DNA of 64,000 nt. It comes from Commensalibacter oyaizuii. Its GTDB lineage: Bacteria > Pseudomonadota > Alphaproteobacteria > Acetobacterales > Acetobacteraceae. The stretch spans positions 2,113,501-2,177,500 of the forward strand of contig NZ_JASBAO010000001.1 in the NCBI RefSeq assembly GCF_029953265.1, read 5' to 3'. A program made the translations under genes and the position numbers. Positions 52,156 through 60,960 of this stretch are shown here, piece by piece. Each line of letters opens with the position of its first letter. The first letter of the stretch is position 1. The notes below the pieces were generated by a model. The model did not search any database. It was given only the letters and a program-made list of their open reading frames with translations, and was not told the DNA's origin.

Positions 52156-52481
52156 ATAATTGTTATTAGTGAATACTGCTGAAATTCCATAAAATAGTTG
52201 GATCAATGATGTTATACTCTTTGATTGTATTTTAGTTATCAAAATTATAGATTAGCACTTTGATATTGATTACTTGTACTATCTTTATTGATAGATATAC
52301 GTAACTCAGGTGAGCTTAAGAATAGTGTATCAAATTATTATTATATCCGTGTAGCTCACAACAAATGAAAGTATGTTGCACTGTTTAATTTTTGAGCCAT
52401 TCAATAGGGTGGTTTTTATATATTATATTCGATCGTTTGTTACAAAAACGGGCAGAATTGACAAATTATTTGCTTCGTGAA
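52156..52481. other. Intergenic region between membrane protein and sheath genes
   Basis: No gene seen. It contains a degenerate CCATTC/GGGTGG hairpin with a T run near 52397-52420, which resembles the CCACCC/GGGTGG terminators seen before other late genes. It may hold a late promoter for the tail operon. Confidence 0.4.
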
Positions 52482-52507
52482 AAAGGGCGCTTTTAGCGCC
52501 CTTTTGT
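52482..52507 (+). terminator. Intrinsic terminator before the sheath gene
   Basis: AAAGGGCGC (52482-52490) pairs with GCGCCCTTTT (52496-52505). The sheath start codon is about 36 bases downstream. Confidence 0.75.
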
Positions 52508-52542
52508 ATTTTACATAATTAATTAATAAATTAAGGAAAACA

Positions 52543-54078
52543 ATGAGTATCCCTTTAAATAATATAGTTAAGATTAATCCCGGTGTATTGGACGTTGGGA
52601 ATAATGGGAATAATTTGTTTGGTTTGTTATTAACCCAAAAAGGCGTTATTGCGGCTAATCAAATTACGACGTTTACATCATCAGATCAGATTGGGAAATT
52701 ATTTGGTTACGATTCAACTGAATATAATTTAGCCAATGTCTATTTTGCTGGATTTACCGATTCAGACCGTGTGGCTGCACAATTATATATGGCACCTTTT
52801 TATACAACAGACAGTAACGCAAGCTTACTTGGTGGGTCTTTGTCGTATATAAAATTGGAAGATCTACGCAAGTTTGGTGGAGATCTGAAGATTAATATCG
52901 ATGGTCATGATATAACAGTTGGTAAAGAGGCAATTGATTTATCTCATGTCAATAGTTTTAGCGACGCTGCAGATTATTTAACAACACTTTTAAGAAATTT
53001 ATTGGCAAAAACGTTAAATAAAGCAATATCAGATCAAGAAACTAAAGTTACAGTTTCCTTTTCATCTGGCACAAATTCATTGATTGTGACGTCTCCAACT
53101 ACTGGCGTAAAATCATCGGTGGGTTTTGCCAGTGGGGAGTTAGCAAACAACTTGCGCCTGTCACGAGATCAGGGGGCTGTGCAGTCTGTTGCCGTCTCTA
53201 ATCCAAGTGTAGTTGGGTTATTAAATACTTTACGCAAACAAAACTTGTCTTTTTGTTCTGTATTTTTGGCGTGGGAAGTAAACGACGAACAAAAAATGGA
53301 ATTTGCTAAATGGGCACATTCCATGAGAGACGACGTATGTGTTATTTTGTCAGACAGTAACAATAACGCGTATTTCCCTAACAAAGGTTTATCATTTGCC
53401 GAAAAAGTAGCTGCTGTTGGATATGAGGGCGTTGTAAGTGTTTATAATAATCTTGAGCTTTGTGCATTTATTGCAGGATATCCTGCAGCTTGGGATTTAA
53501 CCAAAACGGACGGTCGCTTTACCGCGGCATTCAGGCGCAGTTCTTTGTTGACCGCCAATGTTACCGATGAAGACCAAGCACTGGCATTAAAAGCCAATGG
53601 CTATAATTTCTACGGTATTTGGGCATCTGCAACCTCTAATTTTACCTTTATGTATGAAGGTCGTATTTCAGGACAATATCTATGGTTGGACAGCTGGTAT
53701 TGCCAAGTTTGGATGCGTCGCCTGTTTCAGTATTATTTTGTTTTGACCTTATTGGCCAAGGGGCAAATTCCATACAATACTGATGGCAAGGGGATTTTAA
53801 CCACCGCTATTAAACCCGCCATTGACCAGTTTATGAACTTTGGTGCCATTCGTACGGGTATTGGGCTTTCAGACCAACAAGTCCAGGCTTTAAAACAGGC
53901 TGGATTAAACCAATCGCAGATTAATAATATTACGTCAACGGGGTATTATCTTAAGGTTGATATGGCGCGCGTTACCCCCCAAGTCAGGGTTCAACGTGGC
54001 TCACCACCGATTAGTTTTTGGTATACCGATGGTCAATCCGTCCAGCAAATTAATATGAACAGCATCGAGATTCAATAA
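52543..54078 (+). CDS. Phage tail sheath protein (DUF3383 type)
   Basis: A 511-residue protein with the DUF3383 layout: start '[16 protein letters not shown]' followed by [14 protein letters not shown], an Ig-like inserted region (about 90-210), [20 protein letters not shown] near 330, and an end with [20 protein letters not shown] and '[11 protein letters not shown]'. These proteins form the contractile sheath in this phage group and are unrelated at sequence level to the Mu-like sheath of prophage 1. One base separates it from the tube gene. The upstream site is AAGGAAA. Confidence 0.88.
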   Translation: MSIPLNNIVKINPGVLDVGNNGNNLFGLLLTQKGVIAANQITTFTSSDQIGKLFGYDSTEYNLANVYFAGFTDSDRVAAQLYMAPFYTTDSNASLLGGSLSYIKLEDLRKFGGDLKINIDGHDITVGKEAIDLSHVNSFSDAADYLTTLLRNLLAKTLNKAISDQETKVTVSFSSGTNSLIVTSPTTGVKSSVGFASGELANNLRLSRDQGAVQSVAVSNPSVVGLLNTLRKQNLSFCSVFLAWEVNDEQKMEFAKWAHSMRDDVCVILSDSNNNAYFPNKGLSFAEKVAAVGYEGVVSVYNNLELCAFIAGYPAAWDLTKTDGRFTAAFRRSSLLTANVTDEDQALALKANGYNFYGIWASATSNFTFMYEGRISGQYLWLDSWYCQVWMRRLFQYYFVLTLLAKGQIPYNTDGKGILTTAIKPAIDQFMNFGAIRTGIGLSDQQVQALKQAGLNQSQINNITSTGYYLKVDMARVTPQVRVQRGSPPISFWYTDGQSVQQINMNSIEIQ

Positions 54079-54079
54079 C

Positions 54080-54598
54080 ATGTCAGCAAATAAAACAATT
54101 ACAGCGATTAACACGAAATTGACCTTAATCGCATCTAATCCTTGGGTAAATAATACAGCAGCCGACGCCGTAGGTTTAGGCTCGACAGCAACAGGGTTTG
54201 TTTCCCCACTGGTTGGCGTTCCACTTAGTCTTGAAGGAATGACATCAGATAACCCTTTTAGTTTCTCTCAACAAAATATGGTGGAAACCCAAACCTCAAT
54301 GGAGGGTAATTTATACGGGGGGTATTTGGCAACCGCACAAACGGTAGAATTAACCATTACCTTTATTGCTGCCTCTGATTCATTGGCAACGTTACAGTCA
54401 CTGGCAAAGATTATGCAAGTGCAGCGCGAAACGATGAAGTTTAACGGCACTATGATTGTTCCATCCCAAGGCAAAACCTTTGCCTTAAACAACGGATACT
54501 GGATTGATTGGCAATCTATTCCAACACACGCAAAAATCTTGCAACCTGTCCCTTGTAAATTCAGGTTTGAATCCGTCGATGAAACGTTGGAAATGTAG
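54080..54598 (+). CDS. Phage tail tube protein
   Basis: A 172-residue protein directly after the sheath gene, as expected for the tube. Pattern: SLEGMTSDNPFSFSQQNMVE then 'EGNLYGGYLATAQTVELTI' and the end VPCKFRFESVDETLEM. These are similar to tube proteins next to DUF3383 sheaths. Name by order and general composition. Confidence 0.7.
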   Translation: MSANKTITAINTKLTLIASNPWVNNTAADAVGLGSTATGFVSPLVGVPLSLEGMTSDNPFSFSQQNMVETQTSMEGNLYGGYLATAQTVELTITFIAASDSLATLQSLAKIMQVQRETMKFNGTMIVPSQGKTFALNNGYWIDWQSIPTHAKILQPVPCKFRFESVDETLEM

Positions 54599-54641
54599 GG
54601 AATACGTTACCCTTCCTTAATAAAGTATAAATGATTGATCA

Positions 54642-54669
54642 AAAGGCACTGCACACCAGTGCCTTTTTT
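54642..54669 (+). terminator. Intrinsic terminator before the tail chaperone gene
   Basis: AAAGGCACTG (54642-54651) pairs with CAGTGCCTTT (54657-54666), with T continuing to 54669. The chaperone ATG is 17 bases later. Confidence 0.8.
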
Positions 54670-54685
54670 AAATTGGAGAAAATAG

Positions 54686-55276
54686 ATGGCACGTAGAACA
54701 ACAGATATCAAAATTACTGAACCTGGCAGGGATCAGGGAAAATTATTTAAAATCACTGAAATGTCAGCATTCGATACTGAAGAATGGGCAGAAAAAACAA
54801 TAAACGCAGTTTTAAGAAATGTCGATCGAAAGGATTTATTGTTGTTATTGCCAGTTGTTTATACCTATATTCAAGATCTCAGCGAAAATAAAACAGTCGA
54901 ACAAGTTATCGAAGAAAAGGGTGAGGGCAAGGCCACAATAAGTCAAGCCACAGAATATTTATCGATTTATTTTTCTTCATTAGTATTTCAGTTGCCTTTC
55001 GATGCTTTAAAACAGATTATGGAACCATTATTAAATTGTTGTTCTATTTATCTAAGCCCAGGGCAAACCGAATTAACCGAACCCGTATCAAATAATTTTT
55101 CACAATATATCGAAGAGCCATCAACGATCTTTGCATTGAAACGGGAGGCATTCAAATTACACACTGATTTTTTTATCAAAGGCAGCAGGCCACACCTAGC
55201 CCAACTTATCAGTACAATCAATCAAACTATAGAGAATCAGAAATCAGATACACCCCAAACGTCCCCCAAACCATAG
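54686..55276 (+). CDS. Tail assembly chaperone candidate
   Basis: A 196-residue mostly helical protein between tube and tape measure, the standard chaperone place. Seen: KITEMSAFDTEEWAEKTINA with VDRKDLLLLLPVVYTYIQDL and 'LSIYFSSLVFQLPFDALKQ'. The stop at 55276 is followed by a short gene-like frame in the -1 register. A good slippery heptamer in frame was not found, unlike prophage 1. Confidence 0.65.
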   Translation: MARRTTDIKITEPGRDQGKLFKITEMSAFDTEEWAEKTINAVLRNVDRKDLLLLLPVVYTYIQDLSENKTVEQVIEEKGEGKATISQATEYLSIYFSSLVFQLPFDALKQIMEPLLNCCSIYLSPGQTELTEPVSNNFSQYIEEPSTIFALKREAFKLHTDFFIKGSRPHLAQLISTINQTIENQKSDTPQTSPKP

Positions 55277-55281
55277 GATTG

Positions 55282-55431
55282 GTGGTTTTATCAGGTCTGG
55301 CAACCCTTAATGAATTGAAAACCATTTATGGTGTTAAAGATCTTTATGATTTTGTGGAAATGATATGGATTAAAAATCATAACGAACTTGTCATTAGTGA
55401 AGAAATAAAGCGAAATATAAACCATGCCTAA
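55282..55431 (+). CDS. Second tail chaperone (overlapping -1 frame)
   Basis: A 49-codon frame starting at GTG 55282 (TTG 55279 also possible), with LATLNELKTIYGVKDLYDFV followed by 'EMIWIKNHNEL'. Its place and length match the downstream half of two-part chaperones, similar to GpE/T proteins. The frame is open well upstream into the previous gene (-1 register), so a fusion by frameshifting is possible. It overlaps the tape measure start by 8 bases. Confidence 0.55.
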   Translation: MVLSGLATLNELKTIYGVKDLYDFVEMIWIKNHNELVISEEIKRNINHA

Positions 55432-57358
55432 AGGTCCAAATATAATCAGTAACTTTAAATCACCAGGAATAAAATTTGAGGATATTTTACATTTTTTGGG
55501 CTGGATCCAAGGAACATCAGTGAATTTGGAGAAAACTGTCGACGATTTCAGAAAAACCGTAAACGACGTATCCAAAATATTACCAGATAAGGTAAATTAT
55601 CAGCCGCCATTGGTCATTGATACAAAGATGATTAATGGATCACCCTTGGTTACAGCCAATAATTTATCCCAGCAATTTCCCGAATTAAAAACATTACTCG
55701 ATAATGGAATAAAATATTCAGAAAAATTTATGCAGGTAATGACGAAATGGGAACAATTTACCGAAGAACAAAAGGCAGCCTTTAAAGATTTTGGTTCCGC
55801 AGTCAAAGGATTGATCGAGGCCACATATACCGTAAAGGATATGTTTGATACCGCCCACAGTGCAACAAAAATCAAATGGACGGCCGAGTACATGAAAGAA
55901 GATCCAAAGACGCTGTTGCACTTTGTAAATTTATTGCGTCGATATAATCTTGACGATGATAAATCCATAGCGATTGCTGCAAAATTCAATAATATTTCTA
56001 ACCTAGCAGCAACCAAAAAAGGGCGAAAAACCCTAAAAGAGGACAAAGATTACGAGGATTTCCGGTTTTTTGCCAAATATCAACCTGAATTGTTAAAGTC
56101 AGGGCACGACATCATGGAACGGCTGTCGCTGTTAATTCAGGCCTATGAAAAAGCAGCATCTGACAAAAAAAATCCAGTAAATACAAGGGAATTGTTAAAA
56201 CATCTAGAGGCAGTAATCGGTGAAAATACTTTTGCCATTTATCGAATGATTGTTGAAGACAGCCAAAAAGATCCCTCTGGGACAAGCCAGTTGCAGAAAA
56301 AAAAGCAAGAGGAACTTTTCCATAGTCAACAAGAGGCTGATAATTTACCTGCAATTGAAAAATTAGATTATAATGTAAATAAAAAACAAACCACGAAAAC
56401 AATGGTAGATTATGGTGCTGTGGCAACGGCACAACCTTGGCTTAGCTTTGTATTACAAAAAGTGACAGAGGTGATGAATAATCATCACGAGGGATTATCC
56501 AACCTAGAGGCATACGGTGCCTTGGGGTTAGAAGCCTATAAATATTTGGATTTTATTTATAAACTGATCAATGCTTTGCGTGCATTGAAAATGGACGACA
56601 ACGGCGGCGGTGACAAGGACAAGGACGACCGCGATCATAAAATAGATCCATTGGGATATAAAACGCCAGCGCTACAGGGAAATATGGTGCCAGAAAATAA
56701 TGATGCCAAACATCAACAGGGCTTAATACCCCCTCGGCCCAACAAACCAGTAACTGACAGTCCTGATCAAATGCGTGAACAACATTCATCAGATCAACCA
56801 CCAGCCAATCATCAAAATTATGTGGATGCGGTGGGTAAATTTTTGTTGGGCGTGGCCGCATTGGGGGCTGCGGCGGTACTTGTGGGTACTGGTGCCGCCG
56901 AGGCAGCAGCAGCAGGCGCCGCTGCAGTGGGGGTGATCATGTATATTAAACAAAATATGGGCGCGGGTGATTTACTACCTGAAAATCAACATAATCGTAA
57001 AGATCTCCCTCTGCATAGTTCCCTTTCTGGATCCCGCTTACCTCAATTGATGAAGCATCAACGGGGTGCTATGAACATGAAAACAGACGATCATTTCAAT
57101 ACACCATCCAAACATGATCATACAAACACGGCGCAATCGGGAAGGATAACGGACATGAACCATGCCTATCAATTTGAAAAATTACTGCAAACCATTAATA
57201 ATCAGCAATACCATACCACCATTAATGTCACCCCCTCTAACAGTGATCCAATGCAGGTGGCACAACTGGTTTTTCAAAAATTTAAGCATCTAAGCCATCA
57301 GGAAAATGCTGTCATCCCTACTCGTGATGCCAGACAAATGGGAACAGGGTTGATTTAA
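55424..57358 (+). CDS. Tape measure protein of prophage 2
   Basis: A 644-residue protein after the chaperone pair. Mostly helical with coiled regions to about residue 390, a low-complexity hydrophilic linker rich in D, K and P (390-460), a hydrophobic Gly/Ala membrane-type segment (about 468-512), and a C-terminal segment whose last 95 residues (from MNMKTDDHFNTPSK on) are repeated twice downstream. The final part TTINVTPSNSDPMQVAQLVF resembles common ends of tape measure proteins. Its stop overlaps the convergent secreted-protein gene by 4 bases. Confidence 0.75.
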   Translation: MPKGPNIISNFKSPGIKFEDILHFLGWIQGTSVNLEKTVDDFRKTVNDVSKILPDKVNYQPPLVIDTKMINGSPLVTANNLSQQFPELKTLLDNGIKYSEKFMQVMTKWEQFTEEQKAAFKDFGSAVKGLIEATYTVKDMFDTAHSATKIKWTAEYMKEDPKTLLHFVNLLRRYNLDDDKSIAIAAKFNNISNLAATKKGRKTLKEDKDYEDFRFFAKYQPELLKSGHDIMERLSLLIQAYEKAASDKKNPVNTRELLKHLEAVIGENTFAIYRMIVEDSQKDPSGTSQLQKKKQEELFHSQQEADNLPAIEKLDYNVNKKQTTKTMVDYGAVATAQPWLSFVLQKVTEVMNNHHEGLSNLEAYGALGLEAYKYLDFIYKLINALRALKMDDNGGGDKDKDDRDHKIDPLGYKTPALQGNMVPENNDAKHQQGLIPPRPNKPVTDSPDQMREQHSSDQPPANHQNYVDAVGKFLLGVAALGAAAVLVGTGAAEAAAAGAAAVGVIMYIKQNMGAGDLLPENQHNRKDLPLHSSLSGSRLPQLMKHQRGAMNMKTDDHFNTPSKHDHTNTAQSGRITDMNHAYQFEKLLQTINNQQYHTTINVTPSNSDPMQVAQLVFQKFKHLSHQENAVIPTRDARQMGTGLI

Positions 57359-57825
57359 TGATTAATGGTCTTGCACTTCGTGTTAATACCTTTTATCACT
57401 TTATTTGTGCTTGATTGAAAATATTGTATAAGATTTATTCCTTGTTTTTCCATTTTACTAAAACGTGGCAGCGTAAGGTTGCGTGCCATTCGTCGGAGGT
57501 AAGTTTGGTTATCAACAAAAGGTATTCCTTCGTATGGATTTCGATCTCCCAAAGCATCTTGTTCTTTTTTAATCATTCTCGCATTATTTGAAACGGTCAT
57601 ATCGGCCAGCATACAAACCTCAAATTGAGGGCTGTTCTTATCCGTATTTTTGTAACACTCGTAAACTGCACGAACATCTTCTTTTGGCCCTCGTCCACAG
57701 GCTGCATTAGCGATCAGGTCGATTGCGGCCTGAACTCTTTCTTGTGGGATTTGTTTTTGGAATGTTTCTGCCTTGGCCTGCATGGGGATAGTAATGACGG
57801 CAAGGATAAGCAAGATCTTTTTCAT
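57355..57825 (-). CDS. Secreted protein of tandem unit, copy 1
   Basis: A 156-residue protein with signal peptide (KKILLILAVITIPMQAKAE). The mature part starts with 'TFQKQIPQERVQAAIDLIANA', then CYKNTDKNSPQFEVCMLADM with two cysteines, a variable middle, YEGIPFVDNQTYLRRM and a diverged end with one Cys. Copy 1 keeps the family frame but differs from copies 2 and 3 in the segment before RAVYECYK and in the C-terminal third. Unknown family; the periplasmic location makes a role in superinfection exclusion or lysis control possible. Confidence 0.65.
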   Translation of the reverse strand: MKKILLILAVITIPMQAKAETFQKQIPQERVQAAIDLIANAACGRGPKEDVRAVYECYKNTDKNSPQFEVCMLADMTVSNNARMIKKEQDALGDRNPYEGIPFVDNQTYLRRMARNLTLPRFSKMEKQGINLIQYFQSSTNKVIKGINTKCKTINH

Positions 57826-57962
57826 TCATATTGTCCTTGAGTGTGATAAATTACGGTTTTGTATTGATATCATAAATTGGGAATGAATTAAATAACACAG
57901 GACATTTATAATGATGCTAAGGATAAAAATATAGAAATCGTATAATAAATCACAGCCTATTT

Positions 57963-58256
57963 ATGAACATGAATACCAATGCAAACGATCATTTCAATAC
58001 ACCATCTAAACAGGATCATATAAACACGGCGCAATCGGGAAGGATAACAGATATGAACCATGCCTATCAATTTGAAAAATTACTGCAAACCATTAATAAC
58101 CAGCAATATCATACCACCATTAATGTCACTCCCTCTAACAGTGATCCAATGCAGGTGGCACAACTGGTTTTTCAAAAATTTAAGCATCTAAGCCATCAGG
58201 AAAACGTTGCCACCCCCACCCGTGATGCCAGACAAATAGGAGGGGGATGGATCTAG
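57963..58256 (+). pseudogene. Tape measure C-terminal fragment, copy 2
   Basis: Ninety-seven codons equal to the tail of the tape measure protein (NDHFNTPSKQDHINTAQSGR to the end), with a few changes and an intact frame that starts by chance at an ATG. The N-terminal six residues contain a 6-base insertion relative to the parent. Without the rest of the tape measure it is probably nonfunctional, though an expressed small protein is possible. Confidence 0.75.
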
Positions 58257-58723
58257 GGTTCTTTAGCTTTGCATTTTGCATTTGTACCATCTGTGACTTT
58301 ATCGATATTCGGTTTAAAATATTTTATTATATCAATTCCTTGCTCTTTCATCTTATTAAAACGGGGTAAGGCGAGGTAATGTGCAATTCGGCGAAGATAA
58401 GTTTTATTATCAACGAAAGGTATTCCTTCATAGGGGTTTGGGTCTCCCAAGGCATCGTGACGATCTTGGTAATACCCAGCACTATTTGAAACTGACATAT
58501 CAGCCAGCATACAAACCTCAAATTGGGGGCTGTTTTTATCAGTGTGTTTATAACACTCATAAACAGCACGGACGCCTGCCTTTAACCCGTATTTACAATC
58601 TGCATTAGCGATCAGGTCGATTGCGGCCTGAACTCTTTCTTGTGGGATTTGTTTTTGGAATGTTTCTGCCCTGGCTTGTGTGGAGATGGTAATGACGGCA
58701 AGGATAAGCAAGATCTTTTTCAT
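58253..58723 (-). CDS. Secreted protein of tandem unit, copy 2
   Basis: A 156-residue paralogue with the same signal peptide and N-terminus (KKILLILAVITISTQARAE). The mature part contains 'ADCKYGLKAGVRAVYECYKH', a middle AGYYQDRHDALGDPNPYEGI, and the end with KPNIDKVTDGTNAKCKAKE. Differences from copy 1 cluster in particular segments, not at random, which suggests diversification after duplication. Confidence 0.65.
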   Translation of the reverse strand: MKKILLILAVITISTQARAETFQKQIPQERVQAAIDLIANADCKYGLKAGVRAVYECYKHTDKNSPQFEVCMLADMSVSNSAGYYQDRHDALGDPNPYEGIPFVDNKTYLRRIAHYLALPRFNKMKEQGIDIIKYFKPNIDKVTDGTNAKCKAKEP

Positions 58724-58860
58724 TCATATTGTCCTTGAGTGTGATAAATTACGGTTTTGTATTGATATCATAAATTGGTAACGAATTAAATAACACAAGA
58801 CATTTATAATGATGCTAAGGATAAAAATATAGAAATCGTATAATAAATCACAGCCTATTT

Positions 58861-59154
58861 ATGAACATGAATACCAATGCAAACGATCATTTCAATACGC
58901 CATCCAAACAGGATCATACAAACACGGCGCAATCGGGAAGGATAACGGACATGAACCATGCCTATCAATTTGAAAAATTACTGCAAACCATTAATAATCA
59001 GTAATATCATACCACCATTAATGTCACCCCCTCTAACAGTGATCCAATGCAGGTGGCACAACTGGTTTTTCAAAAATTCAAACATCTAAGCCATCAGGAA
59101 AATGCTGTCACCCCTACTCGTGATGCCAGACAAATAGGAGGGGGATGGATCTAA
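58861..59154 (+). pseudogene. Tape measure C-terminal fragment, copy 3, with nonsense mutation
   Basis: Same segment as copy 2, but codon CAA after NNQ has changed to TAA (near 59002), so the frame is broken halfway. The remaining sequence continues to align to the parent stop. Shows that this part of the repeat is under no strong selection. Confidence 0.85.
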
Positions 59155-59621
59155 GGTTCCATCGCTTTGCATTTTGCATTGATACCATCTGTGACTTTAT
59201 CGATACTTGATCCGAAATAATCTCCGACATCAATTCCTTGTCTTTCCATTCTATGGAAACGTGGTAAAAAAAGATAAACGGCCATGCGGCGGACAAAGGT
59301 TTTATTATCGACAAAAGGTATTCCCTCATAGGGGTTTGGGTCTCCCAAGGCATCGTGCCTTTCCTGGTAGATTCTAGCACTGTTTGATGTTGACATATCG
59401 GCCAGCATACAAACCTCAAATTGGGGGCTGTTCTTGTCGGTGTTTTTGTAACATTCATAAACCGCACGTGGCCCTTCTCTTAGGTTTTTTTTGCATGTGG
59501 CATTAGCGATCAGATCGATTGCGGCCTGAACTCTTTCTTGTGGAATTTGTTTTTGGAATGTTTCTGCCCTGGCTTGTGTGGAGATGGTAATGACGGCAAG
59601 GATAAGCAAGATCTTTTTCAT
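59151..59621 (-). CDS. Secreted protein of tandem unit, copy 3
   Basis: A 156-residue paralogue with the signal peptide of copy 2. The mature part has ATCKKNLREGPRAVYECYKN, the variable SARIYQERHDALGDPNPYEG and an end with FGSSIDKVTDGINAKCKAME. The reading frame is intact although the neighbouring tape measure fragment is broken, suggesting that the secreted protein is kept by selection. Confidence 0.65.
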   Translation of the reverse strand: MKKILLILAVITISTQARAETFQKQIPQERVQAAIDLIANATCKKNLREGPRAVYECYKNTDKNSPQFEVCMLADMSTSNSARIYQERHDALGDPNPYEGIPFVDNKTFVRRMAVYLFLPRFHRMERQGIDVGDYFGSSIDKVTDGINAKCKAMEP

Positions 59622-59676
59622 TCATATTGTCCTTGAGTGTGATAAATTACGGTTTTGTATTGATATCATAAATTGG

Positions 59677-59927
59677 TCATGATTTTAATAAATAAAATAA
59701 TATATAAAATTTAATGAATATTATTCATAATTAGGCACCGTATTTCTGCTTCGACGCTGCGATGATCATGTTGATATTTTTGAAAAAATATGCTATATTA
59801 ATACCTATAATCGTAGAACTGTATCTATTATCCGATTTAAATAATTTTAAGTATATATTAAGAATAAATCGGATAAATATCATAGAATTATAAGTAATTA
59901 TTATTACAATTATTAAAATTAAATAGA
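59677..59927. other. AT-rich spacer after the tandem units
   Basis: About 250 bases of AT-rich DNA. A 67-codon leftward frame (59731-59934) is nearly all Ile/Leu/Tyr/Asn and overlaps the terminator, so I do not call it a gene. Confidence 0.4.
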
Positions 59928-59957
59928 AAGGCATCTTTATTTAAAGATGCCTTTTTT
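59928..59957 (+). terminator. Intrinsic terminator before baseplate gene
   Basis: A perfect 12-bp stem (59928-59939 with 59942-59953) with TTTTTT. The next start codon lies 14 bases downstream. Confidence 0.8.
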
Positions 59958-59970
59958 GTTAGGGCAAATT

Positions 59971-60624
59971 ATGGCAACAAGAATAGGTGTGGGATCAATT
60001 TTATCCTCTTATGCGCAGAGTGCTGGGTGGAAATTGATCAACCAATTGGTTAATTCAAAATCAAAATTTGGGATTTTTGATGCAAATGGTAATGCGTTTT
60101 ACGAAAATTCTTTGAATAAACAAGAAATTTCTGTTTTCGACAAGTCAATAAGTTTTATGAGCGGTGATAAAACCGCAGAGGCAGGTGTTACCGCCTTTAA
60201 TTATAGTAAAAATTACAACGTTACGACTGCCCCTATTGAATTAGGCAAAGTTATGGCTGTTAATTTAGTCGAGCAACCCCGTCAGGGACAGGTAACCTAT
60301 GTTTCTACGGGCACTGAAAAACAAAGAAAGCTTTTCGAAAAAGCATTGGAAGCAGCTGAAGCGTCTAATCAGTTATATGTATTACATACATCTGAATTGA
60401 CCATCAATCATATAAAAATTATTGGCCATTCTGTTAATCGCAGTGCCAGTCAGGGAACACAGTTAGTCCAGTATCAAGTCAGTTTTCAAGAGTTACTTAT
60501 TGCGCCCAAACCTAGTACCATACTTCAGGCATCGGAATATAGTAATGACAGTCAAAATCAAGGGGTTTTAGAAGTCAAGGCTGTAACAGGAAATCAACAG
60601 CAAGCAGCAATGAAAACCCCATAG
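59971..60624 (+). CDS. Tail/baseplate protein candidate
   Basis: A 217-residue protein at the start of the baseplate operon, between tape measure and hub. Seen: WKLINQLVNSKSKFGIFDAN and VSFQELLIAPKPS near the end. Proteins of this size here usually form the ring connecting tube and hub (Dit-like or T4 gp53-like). ATG 59971 follows AGGGC; the upstream ATG 59947 lies in the terminator. Confidence 0.6.
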   Translation: MATRIGVGSILSSYAQSAGWKLINQLVNSKSKFGIFDANGNAFYENSLNKQEISVFDKSISFMSGDKTAEAGVTAFNYSKNYNVTTAPIELGKVMAVNLVEQPRQGQVTYVSTGTEKQRKLFEKALEAAEASNQLYVLHTSELTINHIKIIGHSVNRSASQGTQLVQYQVSFQELLIAPKPSTILQASEYSNDSQNQGVLEVKAVTGNQQQAAMKTP

Positions 60625-60640
60625 GATAAAGTAGTGAATT

Positions 60641-60958
60641 ATGCAATTGATATCTATTAATGCAGTTGAAGCCCAACAATTTTCTTTGAGTTTTAGAGAG
60701 TATTCTTATCGTTTTCGTTTATTGGATCGGGGCAAGGCAGGCGTCTTTTTGGATGTGTATCAGGGAATTAATCCTGTGTTAACTGGGTTGTTATGTCTTG
60801 ATCGGGTACGCATTATTCGTTCTGCTTATGTTCGATTTCCTGGTGATTTTATGTTTGTCGATCAAGAAGGGTTTGATAACCCTTCATATACAGGATTTAA
60901 CAATCGTTTTTTGCTATATTTTTTAGAAGAAGATGCCGACGATAAGATAGGATTATAA
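60641..60958 (+). CDS. Baseplate plug-like protein
   Basis: A 105-residue protein of small beta-rich type: QQFSLSFREYSYRFRLLDRG then 'LLCLDRVRIIRSAYVRFPGD' and 'FNNRFLLYFLEE'. This resembles small baseplate plug proteins (cyanophage Pam3 gp18 type) next to hub genes. The hub gene starts 2 bases downstream. Confidence 0.6.
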   Translation: MQLISINAVEAQQFSLSFREYSYRFRLLDRGKAGVFLDVYQGINPVLTGLLCLDRVRIIRSAYVRFPGDFMFVDQEGFDNPSYTGFNNRFLLYFLEEDADDKIGL

Positions 60959-60960
60959 TC

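Larger units (their letters stand above)
57071..59676. repeat. Three tandem copies of an about 898-bp unit (tape measure end plus secreted-protein gene)
   Basis: Unit starts at 57071, 57963 and 58861. The distances between the three secreted-protein starts (57825, 58723, 59621) are exactly 898 bases each. Each unit holds the last 95-98 codons of the tape measure gene, then the convergent secreted-protein gene and its promoter region. The last unit ends near 59676, where similarity breaks off. Confidence 0.9.

Noticed and set aside
59731-59934. 67-codon leftward frame after the tandem array
   Set aside because: AT-driven hydrophobic codons; the start lies in a terminator stem.
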